The position numbers and the translations under genes are program-made. Source: Hemicentrotus pulcherrimus (Eukaryota; Echinodermata; Echinoidea; Camarodonta; Strongylocentrotidae). From it: a stretch of 28,712 bases of DNA. The stretch is taken from assembly GCA_003118195.1 (NCBI GenBank), contig BEXV01002725.1, positions 1-28,712 on the forward strand. The letters are read 5' to 3'. Shown piece by piece: positions 12,082 through 24,200 of the stretch. The number at the start of each line of letters is the position of its first letter. Within the stretch, counting starts at the first letter, position 1. The notes under the pieces are model-generated. The model searched no databases. It saw only the letters and a list, made by a program, of their open reading frames with translations, and was not told the DNA's origin.

Positions 12082-12157
12082 CCTCTAATATTCGCTCTGT
12101 CTCCCCTGCCTTTGGGCCTAGCGTTTCCTCTAAAAACGCCTTTAGCATGTCAGCCAT
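12082..12157 (-). CDS. Candidate first coding exon of the transposase gene
   Basis: The ATG at 12155-12157 opens MADMLKAFLEETLGPKAG followed by ETERILE (25 residues plus one base). It ends in a perfect donor, GAGG|GTAAGTAC (intron from 12081). It lies about 260 bp inside the right end of the 4-kb transposon on the same strand as the transposase, as expected for a first exon. It leaves in phase 1. I could not match an acceptor in phase directly to the zinc-finger exon at 10293, so either an intermediate exon is unseen or that exon begins separately. The function of the peptide is not recognised. Confidence 0.5.
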
Positions 12158-12214
12158 TTTTAAACGTCGACGGTAGCTCAGATCGCAGATCGAAAAGTAT
12201 TCCCGCTCGCATGA

Positions 12215-12233
12215 TGTCACATGTCATGTGACA
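12215..12233. promoter_or_regulatory. Perfect 9-bp-arm palindrome upstream of the transposase start
   Basis: TGTCACATG, one spacer base, then CATGTGACA: arms match 9 of 9. Each arm contains an E-box core (CACATG/CATGTG). It lies 58 bp upstream of the ATG at 12157, within the transposon's right end, where a promoter is expected. The role as a factor-binding site is inferred. Confidence 0.4.
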
Positions 12234-12386
12234 AAATCTTATCGCCAGGATTGGTCAATTTGCCGTTAATTTTCGGGACTTAATTGAAAAAAATATTATT
12301 GAAACTCGGATTAAGAACCAGTTTAGCAATCTTTTAAGATTAAAAATCAATCTTTATGGATTTAATTTCATTCAAATCCGGCTTAA

Positions 12387-12418
12387 GATTTAAATTTTAA
12401 ATCCCTGTAATTTAGAGT
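12387..12418. repeat. Right terminal inverted repeat of the 4-kb transposon
   Basis: It reads GATTTAAATTTTAAATCCCT running to AGAGT at 12418, the inverted counterpart of 8363-8393, with one substitution in the outer 20 bases and a one-base length difference further in. GTAT follows at 12419-12422. Subterminal motifs such as AATCTTTATGGATTTAAT lie just inside. Confidence 0.85.
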
Positions 12419-12526
12419 GTATCCTCCTCATATCTCTCATAACTCCTCTTCTGACTTCTACCTTACGGTCAACCTTTCTCTTCTCTTTCGACCAAAGCTT
12501 CTTTCCAATCTCCATCAGTCCTGGAT
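12419..12526 (-). pseudogene. Upstream part of the split recombinase-like exon
   Basis: The acceptor CTACAG ends at 12527. The frame reads PGLMEIGKKLWSKEKR, then KVDRKVEVRRGVMRDMRRI, and runs straight into the transposon at the GTAT duplication. It is the 5' portion of the exon that resumes at 8362. Rejoined at the duplication the frame continues for six codons (ILKRL) and meets a TAG at 8345-8347. The basic, helical content fits the N-terminal region of the recombinase-like family. Its first two bases complete a codon with the single base left by the donor at 12762, giving Asp. Confidence 0.65.
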
Positions 12527-12761
12527 CTGTAGTGCACATTTTACTAATGATGGACGTACATGTAGTGAAACACCCCAAGCTAACTTAGCTAGCATGCGGT
12601 GTGTAACACAGTACTATGACAAAGGTCTACATGTAGAGTCTGTTTTTTTTTTACAGTGAGACGATTTAGGCGATGCATCAAATCACTAAAAATCACAAAC
12701 ATCTTGCATGATAACGACTGAAAAAATACTGAAAATTGCAACACTTCTAAACTATACTTAC

Positions 12762-12812
12762 CACTATTCACGAACTTGTCGTGGTCGCCATCAAATATCA
12801 CATTTTTTTCTT
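12762..12812 (-). pseudogene. Candidate upstream exon of the recombinase-like gene
   Basis: The frame reads ESEEKNVIFDGDHDKFVNS and ends in a perfect donor, AGTG|GTAAGTA (intron from 12761). The phase matches the acceptor at 12527. The intron would be about 234 bp. The upstream edge is uncertain: an in-frame TAA lies just above and a possible acceptor (GGTTAAG) sits next to it, near 12813. Earlier exons and the start codon are not identified. Confidence 0.5.
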
Positions 12813-13960
12813 CTGATTCTTAACCCCTGGTGGGTGACCCTTTACCACACGAACAATCATGATCATGTCCAAGAATCAAGATGGCGAATTCGACGCTTAA
12901 TTCGCGTCGCGAAATTCGCGCGTGAATTTTCTGTAAACTTTCAGCCAATTGGAACATCGGATTGCACACACGTGATCTCTTTTTGTGGCTGTGTGAATAG
13001 TTTTTGGCATAAATCTCCTTTAAGTTATTTAAGGATAACCACAGGCTAAACTAAGTTCACATCTTCCCATGATTAAAAACTTTTGAAGTACTGTTTGAGT
13101 TGAGAAATTGTGTGTGTGTGTGAGTGTGCGTGCGTGTGTGTGTTGGGGTACCGTATGTATGTTGGGGTTAGGCTGTATGCGTGTGTCCTCGTAGTAAATG
13201 AGATGAGAGAGCAGCTCATCACATGAAAACTCAGATTGTATTGACAATTATGGATTGGATCAATGAAAAATTCAAGTATCTAAAATAGAATTTCTGGTAA
13301 TATGCATGAACAAGAAAAAAACATCAATAATTTCTCCTTTTAAAAATTGGTATTGTCACAAATCTATATTTGTCATTGCGTACCATGACATCCAAGTTTT
13401 TTTCTATTGTTTTTTCGTGTCATGGATTGTCAAAAAAGCATATAACTTGTTCACATATTTGTCTTGCAAAATGTATTATAGTTGACTTAGTCAGTTTGCG
13501 CTCATTTTTCCACATGTTATGAAAGATTAAGGAAATTGTACTGATTGATATAATGCATTACTATTATTATAACAGATTGAGGTTTTCAGTTTTAGCTCAC
13601 TAAAAAGAAAGACATTGTAATCAGTTCCTTTATCTGTATTGGTTATTGTTTCGCTTTATATTTCATATTATTTGTTTATTACTTATGTTATGACTGTTGT
13701 ATGTCTTGATATATATATTGTTATGTTTTGCATTATGAAGCAGAGCCCTCGGTGATACAAATTTGTTAGTTAATGAATTGGTAATGTTGATGTTGTCAAA
13801 GAGATAAATGCGTAGAATACATTGAGTTTTACAAGATTGCATGACATAGCATGATCTATACATCATTTGAATCAGTATCACATTATGTGTTATTCTTCCC
13901 CCTTTTATGTCATTAAAAAAATATATATATATATTGTCTCCGAATATTCGTTTGACCTGT
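12813..13960. other. CpG cluster and simple repeats, no gene recognised
   Basis: At 12880-12935 CpG dinucleotides are concentrated in an otherwise CpG-poor region. The string TTCGCGTCGCGAA is a perfect hairpin, and CAAGATGGCG just before it resembles a YY1-type initiator motif. It lies roughly 80-120 bp upstream of the recombinase-like gene's first visible exon, so it may be a promoter remnant. The rest holds the GT microsatellite at 13109 and an AT run near 13920. I find no exon here. Confidence 0.4.
13109..13143. repeat. (GT)n microsatellite with interruptions
   Basis: Thirty-five bases of TG dinucleotides with GAG and GCG interruptions. The overlapping open frames on either strand are by-products of this repeat. 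Confidence 0.9.
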
Positions 13961-15768
13961 TCTATATTAAAAGGGAAGTCTAGTCCTAGTATAACTTGTT
14001 TTCAATACAAGCAGATAATCATACCCAAAAAAGGTTAAGGATTCATTTAAAAACTAGACAATATCAGGGAACAGTAAGAGAAAGAAGTGAAAGTCTCGTA
14101 ATAGACTTGCCAATTTGTAAAGTGATCTTTCATATTTTTTCATGTCCTTTAATCTTTTTAAGAAAGCACATTTAGTCTGGTTCTTTTCTTCAAACTCTGC
14201 TTTTTCCCCCTTTTCTTTCTATCGGTGTGTGATTTTTCTGCTTCAAGGGAAAACACTTTATTTTTTAGACCAGGACTCCATAATGTTTTAACAGTCAGTG
14301 GAAAAACTACCTAATAATTTTTAAGTCTTTAATTCGTTGTCCACATACTGAGAATTACAGTTCTATCGTGCACCCTTAAAATGTCAGAATAAAAGGATAT
14401 TTTGACGGTGCAATGCTATCTCATTCCATCCTTTTAAACATGTTAATAACACCCATTTGAGGGCAGAAAGGAGAGTAGAACAAGGACTTTATGAAGTTCC
14501 AACCTAAACGTCCTCCTCCCTCAGCCCGATTCATGGCCATTAAAGGTAATGTAATTATCTTTATCTTTTCTTGGTTGTCAGTATGGCATCGGTCTGTTTG
14601 GTGTGACTGTGGTATTCGGTTTAGGACTAACTGACATTTAGGTTAGTTTTAGGGCTAGAGTTAGGATTTGTTGTAGAGCTTTAGCCAGAGTTGAGATTAG
14701 ATATTCGGAGCATTTTCGTAGCCGATTCATGTGTTGTAGAACATGTAATGCGTCCATTTTTAATGTTCAGAGTGACACAATGTAGTCCTTCCCGTGTCTA
14801 GAGATCTTCATACTTGAATAAATACTTGTATAATCATCAAATTTCAATGAAATTAACATCACATGAACCAGTTAAGCCAAGTTATCTTGTGTCATTGCAT
14901 TCGGACTATTTTTTACTGTTTCATTTACAGGATAAATATCAACTACATGTTTTAACGTATTTTATCAAAAGTGACGTTTTTTGTTATAAATGTATGTCTT
15001 GAACAATACCACGATAATTATGTTATTATACTTTGTTTTTGCTGTTGTTTTGTGATTATTCCATCATTCATGTGAATATTGTAGTATTGCAGTGTGTTAT
15101 AATTTTAATAGAGTCTTTGCTGGAACCCTTGCCCCATGGAAATAATCCTAGTAACGACTGTTTGTTTAGCTTTGTTACATATTTATATTTTAAACACGTT
15201 CGCAACTATTTTCGAAAAAATCAACGTATAACAATCGCTATAGCCTTGTGCGTCACCTATTCAAATTAGGTAATACGTAATCCCAACATGATTTATATTG
15301 GACTTACAAAAGGTTTTTGAAATTGCCCTAGAATTCTATGTCGAAAATTTTTATCTCGTTCTGAGCTAGCTCTAATTTTAATAGGAAGTCTAATTTTGCT
15401 CAGATTTGAGCCCCCATAGATATTGTTTAAACAAGAAAGAAGGTACCGGTGTTCTTTCTCGATTTATCTTTTGGCGCCTTTCAGTGTTGCTTGATAATTC
15501 TATGAAAATCATGAGTTGTATATAAAGATTTATATACATGTATGTTGACATATGTTTTGTAAACCACTGACTAGTGAGGAGAAACACGAATGAGTTTCCT
15601 TAGTTCTGGTGTTTCCCAGGCCTTAGTCAGTATTATTCCAATATGTGTTTATTGTCCTGAAGTTTCATTGGAAAATATGAAAGAATGATAATGAATAAAT
15701 TTCGATGAGACGATATATTATGTTATATAATCCATCCATCATTTGTTTTGTCTTGTTTTGTTTTTGTC
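13961..15768. other. Non-coding AT-rich stretch
   Basis: A start resembling the TTAA/AAAGGGAAGTC end of the local MITEs occurs near 13966, but no matching inverted end is evident. GGTTAG/GTTAGG-like repeats occur around 14637-14700 (GTTAGTTTTAGGGCTAGAGTTAGG). The open frames of 60-80 codons have no recognisable domain. Nothing else is supported. Confidence 0.5.
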
Positions 15769-15772
15769 TTAA

Positions 15773-16500
15773 AGGTAATACAAAGCTTTGGGAAATATTG
15801 AAAATTGGGTGGATAGTGATTCTTTACAATTTTGATATTTGGATGCCCCTGTGAATGTACTATAATCACTAGAAAATTTAGCCCCTAAAACACTGCTTTC
15901 GATAAAAATTGAATTTAAAAATCTACCGGTGCTCCTGGTAAATGTTGATGAATTTCAAAATAATGCCTACGGCCGTACAATGTTAGCTGTGACCATGACA
16001 ATCTGAGAAAAGAAAGTTGTGATGTATAGTTTCCGAACGGGAATAGCTAATCGGGCGATTTCAATCAAGAAACATTGTTTTATAGCTTAATTAATGTATT
16101 GACCTTGAAAGGGAGCTACACAACATAAAGAGTGTATTATTTACAATTTAATAACTTAAAACTCGATTTCAACTGCGACAACGATCACTGAATATAGTTT
16201 ATGTCAAATATGTTATTTCCTTACAATAAAAGATCGTAATTATTTAACTATTATAATTGTGTTCATAAGTTTATATCATTTATATTATATCTTATTTTGT
16301 CATCATTGTATACGATATGTATTTTTTCTTGTAATTTATTGTATAATTGATTGTTGTAAAGCGCATAGAGAATTTATTATTATGCGCTATATGAACATTA
16401 CTTTATTATTATTATTATTATTAATATTGTGGGATCGCATATGCTTCCAAAATATTTTTTAAACCAAATTCATGACCCCATTACAAAACTTTGTATTACC
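15773..16500. mobile_element. 728-bp TTAA-flanked non-autonomous element
   Basis: TTAA occurs at 15769-15772 and 16501-16504. Just inside, GGTAATACAAAG (15774-15785) and CTTTGTATTACC (16489-16500) are perfect 12-bp inverted repeats. No transposase is encoded. The TTAA target duplication and short inverted ends suit a piggyBac- or Kolobok-mobilised MITE, an inference from the ends alone. The left copy has one extra A between TTAA and the repeat. The interior right part carries a hairpin tail typical of another repeat class (16351-16424). Confidence 0.75.
16351..16424 (+). repeat. SINE/LINE-like 3' tail with hairpin and (TTA)n
   Basis: TTGTAAAGCGCATAGAG, then TATGCGCTATATGAACATTA, then (TTA)n. 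AGCGCATA (16360-16367) and TATGCGCT (16381-16388) form perfect 8-bp arms. A TGTAAAGCGC...GCGCTATAT...(ATT)n tail is widespread at the 3' ends of retroposons in marine animals. The body of the retroposon is not recognisable upstream. It may be nested in, or captured by, the surrounding TTAA element. Confidence 0.6.
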
Positions 16501-16638
16501 TTAAATAAAAATTAATCGAAATTCGCACTGCACCACCCTGATGACGTTCAGGTATTCAAATTCACGACTAGGCAAACATTTTTAGCATTTGAGCGGTCAT
16601 TTTTTTTAATACTCTTTGGCCCGAATTCACAAAGGAGG

Positions 16639-16700
16639 TTTGTCGACAAACTAGGTTTGATCAAACCTAGGTTTGTACTCAAACCTGTTTTGTCGACAAA
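16639..16700. repeat. Dense palindrome cluster
   Basis: TTTGTCGACAAA (perfect, 16639-16650) is followed without a gap by the perfect 20-bp palindrome CTAGGTTTGATCAAACCTAG (16651-16670). A second TTTGTCGACAAA lies at 16689-16700. An AGGTTTGT/ACTCAAACCT pair links them. The preceding GGCCCGAATTCACAAAGG resembles the terminus of a transposable element. No coding content. Confidence 0.85.
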
Positions 16701-16989
16701 TAGATACACAAATACATACACTCATTTATACATTACTTTGGCGGCGGCTCGAGGAGAGTACATGCATATCTCGAATCAAAAGAAAAGAAATAATAAAAAA
16801 TTTATATGATTGAAATAAATAATATGAAACTTTCAAAATGAATTGAAATTATATAATTAAAAGCATTAACAAATTAAATATGACGAAAATCGTCCGAACT
16901 TGAACGGCTATTCATGAATTTGAGTGCAACTCTGATGAGATTGGGCGGGAAAACCTATAATAACCCAACAACAATATGGGTGTAGATAC
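16701..16989. other. AT-rich spacer
   Basis: I see nothing structured here apart from short AT runs and a few CpG-containing words (GGCGGCGGCTCG near 16741). Confidence 0.5.
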
Positions 16990-17950
16990 ACTTTTTATGC
17001 CTCCGCTAAAAAGTAGCCGGAGGCATTATGTTTTCGGGTTGTCCGTCCGTCCGTACGTCCGGACGTACGTACGTCCCGTTCTTGTGATCGCGTTATCTCA
17101 AGAAACGATTGATGGATTCCCGCCAAACTTGGGTCATGTATGTATCTCACAGAGCCAATGAACTGATTAGATTTTGAGGTCACGAGATCCAAGGTCAAAG
17201 GTCACAGGGCTCATTATGTATGCAAAAATGGCTCGTGATCGCGTTATCTCAAGAACCGATTGATGGAGTCCTGCCAAACTTTAGTCATGTATATATCTTA
17301 CAGAGCCAATGAACTGATTAGATTTTGAGGTCAAAGGTCAAAGGTCCCAGGGCTCATTATGTATGCAAAGATGGCTCGTGATCGCGTTATCTCAAGAACC
17401 GGTTGATGGATTCCTTCCAAACTAGGGTCATGTATGTATCTTACACAGCCCATGAGCTGATTATATTTTGGGGTCATTAGGTCGAAGGTCAAAGGTCATA
17501 GGGCTCATTATATATCCAAAAATAGCTTGTGATCGCATTATCTCAAGAACGGATAGATGGATTCCTGCCAAAATCAGGTCATGTATGTATCTTGCAGAGC
17601 CAATGAACTGATTAGATTTTGGGGTCCCTAGATCCAAGGTCAAAGGTCACAGGCTCAATATGTTTGCAAAAAAAGCTCGTGATCGCGTTTTCTCAAGAAC
17701 CGATTGATGGATTCCTGCCAAACTTAAGTCATGTATGTATCTTACATAACCAATGAACTGATTAGATTTACGGGTCATCAGGTCAAAGGTCATGTGGCTC
17801 ATTATGTATGCCTATAAATAGCTTGTGCATGCATTATCTTTAAAACCCAAAGATGGATTACAATCAAACTTGAATTTTAAAAATTGTTTCTGTTTTGGTT
17901 TGTAAAATTGATCTTTGGCGGAGGCATCATTTTCGCGCAGTCGAAGTTCC
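16990..17950. repeat. About 150-bp tandem-unit repeat bounded by inverted CCTCCG ends
   Basis: The core GTGATCGCGTTATCTCAAGA recurs at 17084, 17235, 17378, 17529 and 17679, with a diverged copy at 17824. Spacings are 151, 143, 151, 150 and 145 bp. Each unit continues with GATTGATGGATTCCTGCC, then GTCATGTATGTATCT, then CCAATGAACTGATTAG. The left edge has a hairpin, ATGCCTCCG (16997-17005) with CGGAGGCAT (17018-17026). The right edge repeats CGGAGGCAT (17919-17927), so the whole is bracketed by inverted copies of ATGCCTCCGC. A CGTC-rich tract with the perfect palindrome CGTACGTCCGGACGTACG (17052-17069) precedes the first unit. It is a dispersed repeat type I associate with echinoderm and other marine genomes; it does not encode protein. 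Confidence 0.85.
17192..17792 (+). promoter_or_regulatory. Five perfect DR1 (AGGTCA-A-AGGTCA) motifs, one per repeat unit
   Basis: AGGTCAAAGGTCA occurs at 17192-17204, 17328-17340, 17486-17498, 17637-17649 and 17780-17792, always at the same place in the unit. A near-perfect overlapping half (AGGTCC) follows the second. DR1 is the known target layout for RXR, HNF4 and COUP-TF type nuclear receptors. Whether any receptor binds here is inference; the motifs may simply be hitch-hiking on the repeat. Confidence 0.6.
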
Positions 17951-20601
17951 ATCTAGTTTTTTAATCCATGAAGATATTTTCCCCTTTCTTTTCACATTCT
18001 ATTCTTCAGTATTAGTTACCCATAGACCACAAAGTTTCCTTAGAAATCATTCATTTCATAGGGGAATTTGAAAATCCATGCTTTTCTATAAAAACAAGGT
18101 TTTAAGTTTGATGTGCCATGTTTTGGCCCCAAACTTCTTCACTAAGTTGTAAAGATGTACGCATACAAATGAAAGTCCGTTCGTTCACATCGTGTCAACA
18201 GTATAGAAATAGAGTTTATTCATAAATCGATGTTTAGAGCTGTTAACATATGGTATTCTTTTCAACAAAATTGTGTACAAACGATAAAACTTAAATTAAA
18301 ACGGTAAGAAAGATAAAGTAGAGATTTCCACACAGTGATATTTTTTTAATTACTTTTCTCCCCTCTTTTTTTTTCGTTCCTCCTTTTTCAAAACACATTG
18401 ATTTTAATAAATAAGACTAGTGATAAACTATTCCGATAAATTAGACAAAGAGATCCACCAATATACGTAAAGGAACGGCAAAAAGCAATAACATAATTTT
18501 CAGCCACTTTGTAAATTTATGTACAATTTCTTTCTTAACACTTCAAACGTGGCTTAAACTAAAATTGTTAAAGACAGGAATATAGTGATGATTTGTATGA
18601 TAAAAGCAAAATGGTTTACATGGACAAGATACGTTTTTATCAAAATACGAATAACTTACAATATATAAGTCTAATATTCCGTACATGATTATAATTTGCT
18701 GAACACTGATGAATTTTCTTTTCATGAACGAACTCTAAATGTACTATAACAAAAACAAATGATGTACTACTGATATGTCAAGTACCCACCTATATACGTT
18801 GTAACATTACCACAGTCCTAAAACGATGAAATGCGTGTCGTGTACCTACTCATATTTGATATTCCGTGCTTCTTCAAACGTTACATGACGTCACAACGGG
18901 ATTAAACATCAATCGCTTGGTCAGCCACATGAAAATGATGCACTCTACTCTCCAGACAGAAATTAAATATCTAACCACGCAGAAGGCAGACAGTAATATA
19001 TCAAAGTTTGAATTGTGAACAAGATTTAATGGAAATACATCAATATGTCGCTCTTGTCTACCATTTTTTGTAATGAATTAAAAACGTTAATTTATATGAT
19101 TTGGGTTAAATACTTTGGTTATGTACTATGTACATTAGTATATATAATACAAGTGATAATGGAATATGTTATGTATTGATAGAAAGGGATATGATAGGCT
19201 ACAAAATAGGCGTTGATTGGGCTAAACATTGGTAAATAACACCGAATATTTTAAAATACACCCCTGAAATCATAAACACAATTTAGAGTTTAGAAGTAAT
19301 CATAATCAGACAAAAAGTTATGTCAACGAAAAAAAGAGCCGCTCACAATCAAATGTAGAGTTTTCGGCGATCAAAATAAATATTTTGTACTGCAATGAAT
19401 ATAACACAAATTTTGGAAGACACGTGAATTGTTGCTTTCATTGAACATAAATGATGAAAAGAGACGCATTATATCAAATCAATCCCAATACTTTGTAAAT
19501 AAGATTAAGTCGTGATAAACCAACAGTTTGGAAGCAAAGAAACAGGTCGCTTGACTCGCTGTTAATACTTATTAGAGAAATAATGGGACAAAGTCGCCTA
19601 AATATGATACGTTCACGTTACAATTCATCGAGTCCCAGCTCAAAAGATAATATAAACCATAATTTAATCACAATAATGCTAAAGAAGTATCAATATCGTT
19701 TAATACAGTATATATCATCTATTACGCATCAACAATAATCATAAATCATGTATTATGTTCGAAAGGTTAGGGTATAATGACATTAAAAGGAAGTGATGCG
19801 TTATCATGCCAGTATCACAAATAAATCGATTTTACTATTATTTACATAGAACAACTCTTTATCACACAAAATACAAATTCAACCATCACTGAAGTTAGTG
19901 TCGTCACACACCTAGGCTTTCTCCCGAAAGCTGCATTTTCTCTGTAAAAACCGTAGCCAAGAATTACTATCAATTTGTGTTATAATTTTTTTTAATCCAT
20001 CGATATACTAGAGTATGATTAACTTCTTGTGGACATGTATTTTTCTAATTTGAATCGTAGATGTTTCATTTAAAGTGGAAATTCGAATCCCTTACAGATT
20101 TTATCAAAAATATTTCCGCACAAAAAGCTTGTTCCCCTTCCCAAAAATATACCGGTTTCAGTTATGTTTATAACAAATACTGAATGTGACTTCCACGTTA
20201 TTTAACATTTTGAACGGTAATATATTTTTACAATGTTAATGCCTGTGTTTAATCCTAATATACATTTGCATGTAAGTGATTTGAATCTATTTTCTTTATC
20301 ATCACCTCCGAATATTTAACTACCATTTACCCGTTTCATGCGTAACACGGAAATGAAAACATGAATAGGGGGTTATTTTGCACATAGCCGTTTATTCAAT
20401 GATAGGGTATTTCAAAAAAAAAATCGAAGGTCAATGGAAAATAATTGCAAAAGTAATTCAAAATGACTGGTAAAAAGAGTTTAAAACAAATCTCGGTAAC
20501 GTAGATATAAATTGATCACAACTTTTTCCTTACGTTACAAATATGCTATCATCAAATTGTTTAGGAATTTTTTTTTTGTATGCCAAATGCAGATGTTCTT
20601 T
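17951..20601. other. Long AT-rich intergenic stretch, no gene
   Basis: It lies 3' of the cathepsin C gene. No exon-like frame, RNA gene or large repeat is visible. A single TGACGTCA palindrome (CRE-type) lies near 18887. The short open frames have AT-driven composition. Confidence 0.6.
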
Positions 20602-20607
20602 TTTATT
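20602..20607 (-). terminator. Candidate AATAAA for cathepsin C
   Basis: TTTATT on the plus strand gives AATAAA on the minus strand, about 145 bp past the cathepsin C stop. A second AATAAA lies near 20392-20397. Which one is used cannot be told from the sequence. Confidence 0.4.
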
Positions 20608-20751
20608 TTTTCGCCAAATTTTCCAGAAGTATTCCTCGTAATGGTAATGAATATGGTTTTAAGATGTTCAGTCAAACCAATACATTTCCATCTTCTGTAT
20701 TCAGACCCAAATACATGTGTTAATCGGGGTTATTACAACTATTGTTTGGGT

Positions 20752-21224
20752 CTAATTTGTTAGTGGAGTTGTGGCAACTGCTAGAGTTTCGATATTGCAC
20801 TCATTATTGCCTCTCCTGATCCTAAAGTAGCCCCTCTCTCCCCACTCCGATCCCCAGGTGTTTTGAACGATCCAGTACTTTTCACCCTTCTTCGGATTGT
20901 TGCCTTTGTGGCCATACCCTACGATGGTGACAACGTGGTTAGTGGTCTCCCAAGGGTTGAATCGGTCGTACATCGGGACGTGGTGGTAGATACCCCCGCG
21001 GTAGAAGAGGAAATCATCGTAAACCTCAAAGCTGATAGCGATAGGGCCGCTGCGGAGAAGCTCCAGGCGCATTAAGTCTTCATTGCAAGCTCCGTAAAAG
21101 CCCCCGATGTAATGGTATTCACTGGTGCGGAACCTCCTGCATGAAACCTGGCGGCAAGGTGCGTCGCGTTCACGGTATGGATAGCAAGTCTCGTCCACCA
21201 AGCCAAAGTCCTGACCGTACTTTC
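20752..21224 (-). CDS. Cathepsin C (dipeptidyl peptidase 1), last coding exon
   Basis: Lysosomal papain-family exopeptidase that removes dipeptides from N-termini and activates granule proteases in vertebrates. The exon opens after an acceptor CATTCACAG (ends at 21225) with two bases completing a Gly codon, then [16 protein letters not shown]. It continues through [34 protein letters not shown], the catalytic His in [12 protein letters not shown] (His codon 20935-20937) and the catalytic Asn in [20 protein letters not shown] (Asn codon 20860-20862). It ends [14 protein letters not shown] and TAG at 20752-20754. It covers the end of the heavy chain and the light chain, 156 whole codons plus stop, as in vertebrate cathepsin C, where this is also one terminal exon. 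No damage is visible. Confidence 0.97.
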
Positions 21225-24200
21225 CTGTGAATGATGCATTTTGGAAAATCAGTTAAGTACCGGAATGACTCATTTCGTCATTGTATCTTTGAAGGTACAT
21301 ACATCAAAGGAAAAAAGAGCCTTTAGTTTTAAGACTTAAACAAAAAGCGTCAGATAAGACAATTACATAATGAATCATGTATTTCTAAAATCTCTTTGGA
21401 CGTATTCAACTCGTGATTTATTTTGTTCTGTTTAATACACACACTACTTCAGTCAGCTACCTCTTTTGTCCTCTAACGTCTTTGCATATCATGTCGTGTG
21501 ATACACTGATTAGATCAAACAATCATGTTTCACTGACCTGCAATGAGGTACGGGAACCCGCCCTCGCACCCTTGGGCATACTCGGAGCAACTGACCACTT
21601 CTTGAGGGGACATCACCACCTTGACGTTGTTGTTGGTCATCACCCTCAGTCTGGACTCCTGTGTGGCTGTAGAGGCGAAGGCATAACAGCTTCCGCAAAT
21701 TCCCTGATCACGAACAGGAGACACGTAGTCGATGCCGCCTACGTTACGCCAGTCGAATTTCTCAGGTAGATTAGAGGCCGCTGCAGGACGATAGGAGAGG
21801 TGCTGGTTTAAAATGTTAGCTTCAATTTACGTTTGAAATACATGAAGGCCTAGTTCTTGAAACTCTGTGTATGAAAAATTTAACAAGACTGATAGCAGCA
21901 TTGTGCAATTTAATGCTCGATTTTTATGGGATATTTCGCATTAGCCATGGACTTGGAATTTTTTTCTGCTAACAAACGTCCTTTTTTATACCGGGTTTTT
22001 TAAACAAAAATACAAATTGTTTTTTTCTCTTTTTTTAATTCATATCTCTTCCTTCGCTATCTTTAGATACGTTTTAAGTTTTGCATTGCATTGCTTACAT
22101 TTTAAAACTTAATTCCAACATAAAACATACGGTAAAAAAGGTTGCTATATAATTATTTTTACCGGAAGAAACATTTCTTTTCATAACCCTTGATGATCTA
22201 GAATTTTCCTTACTAAATGGCGGCGTTCCCTTAAACATAGGACGTCTTGAGATAATGAGTGTCGCCAAGATATAGACAGCTAAGTAATCGTGATCCGACA
22301 ACCATGACGTTAACAACAGTTGCCATCCTAACACAAGTAAGTCAAGTATGGAAGCAAAGAGCCCTGAAGCATTATTAAGTGATCGATAATGTTGAAAATG
22401 TTGCAGGTCCATCATTTTGACAAGGTGGTAATTAATTTTAAATGTCATGGAATTCGGTTGGCATTGGATGTCGAACAAAGTGTGACGAGATTTTTTTTTC
22501 TTCTTCTACTTCTTCTTTGTCGTTCTTTCCCAAAACAATTATGCAAGACATGGAAGAGAAGTTAGAGTGTAAATGAGAACTCTAGACCATGGACCTACAT
22601 GTCTAGACCAACAAAAGTTGCTCTTCCTAGAATCAGAAAGAGGTTCATTTAGAAAATGTACTAAGAAAAATCAGGCTATATGAAAATTAGACAGTTAATA
22701 AAACAGCCATATATACTTATAAAAACTCATTTAGAGTTATGAAGATCACGACGAAGAGCAAGTGGGCAGCATGTTGATTAGCTTGAGAAATCCTCACCTC
22801 AATATCAATAAATCGTTCATATATTAAGGTATTCTATAAACATGTACGGTATACTAATATAAGACTTTTCAGGTTTTAAGATCTCATAATTTCCCCTAAG
22901 TTACTTTGGCGTTTCGGGCGTTGCCTAATGTTATGTTTGTGTATGTGTGTGGGGGTGTGCGTGTGTGTGTTTGCCCAAATTCTTCCCTTGCTTTCTTCCA
23001 AGTCGTAAAGTTGGCAACATGCCCCCTTAACAAGATTTCCAGGCACGTAGGAAAGTTCAAGATTATCTCAAGCCGATTTTCCAAGCAGTAGATGGATGTC
23101 AATCAACCCTCCGACGATTGAGCATGACCAAATTAGTAGTCCTTTCTCAGAAAGAATTATCTGGTATCATAAGAGCAATCCACCTCCGGACTAGAAAGTT
23201 CATTTACTAGGAATCGGCGGCTGCATTAGATAATGGTAAAATCAGGCTTGTACAGAGAGAGAGAGAATAAGGTCTTTTTTTTTTTCTTCCTTTTTACAGA
23301 AGGGGGGGGGGTCGTCTTTCCAAAACTACAAAGTTCTTTTCACTTTGCAACTATGGGGATCGATGTATAAGGTGTGAGACAAAATATAATGTATCTTTCG
23401 TCGATACCACACCTTTTAGTATAAAAAAGGAGATATTTCATTAATTATTTCTCTATTCATGTTTCGTTTACTTTTTTAAGTGTGAATATAAAATGTCCTT
23501 AATTTACAACATATCCTTTCAAACCCTCTATTTTAGTCTTCATGAATACATTGATAACAATGTTCAGGTTTTTAATTCCAACGATGGATATTTTCGATGT
23601 TTTTTCATATTCGTACTAGATCACGATCTACGCCACTATGAAAAATAGACTACAATGATCTTTCCTGTATTTCCCTTATTTTTTCAGTGATAGAACATAA
23701 ACCGTGATTATGAAAGTCATATCCAGGCATGATTAGAACGAATACCCTCGCAAAGCTGTCACATGACCCTTTCCCCACCATGAGCCCATAATTCCTTCCC
23801 GGCTGCGCATCGCAGGTTTCAATATTAAAACGTACGCTGCTTGCCCATGCGTCAGGCGCACCAATGATGGTTAATCAAAAAAACCTCAAGCATGGCGTGA
23901 CCACTGCCCCTTCCGTCCCAACCAGCCAGTCAGTCAGACAACGTAAATTCACTTTTCTTTTCTTGTTCCTCTCAAATCCGCTGGTACATTATTTCTATGT
24001 AGTGTTACTTCTGCTGACTGTTATGTGACACGTGTATGACTATTTCTGTTGATATTCCCAGTAGTTACGATACAGTGAAACAGAAATTTTGAATACCGGA
24101 AGATGCGCCCTAAATAATGTCGTTATTGAAAATTTACCACAATATATACTTTACACCATACAATATACGCTTTACTAAAGTAATATTGTGTTGATATATC

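Larger units (their letters stand above)
8363..12418 (-). mobile_element. 4.06-kb DNA transposon with TIRs and GTAT target duplication
   Basis: The left end reads ACTCTAAATGACAGGGATTT and the right end, reverse-complemented, ACTCTAAATTACAGGGATTT, so 19 of the first 20 bases match. Exact GTAT copies flank it at 8359-8362 and 12419-12422. Both subterminal regions are crowded with short variants of AGGATTTAAA and AATCTTTA in both orientations (about 8363-8620 and 12290-12418). It carries a damaged minus-strand transposase gene (8857-10293) and a possible first exon at 12082-12157. A 4-bp duplication, subterminal repeats and a DVMH motif are reminiscent of the CACTA/Mirage/Chapaev group, but the superfamily is my inference. 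It interrupts the tyrosine-recombinase-like gene. If one copy of GTAT is removed the two host pieces meet directly. Confidence 0.85.
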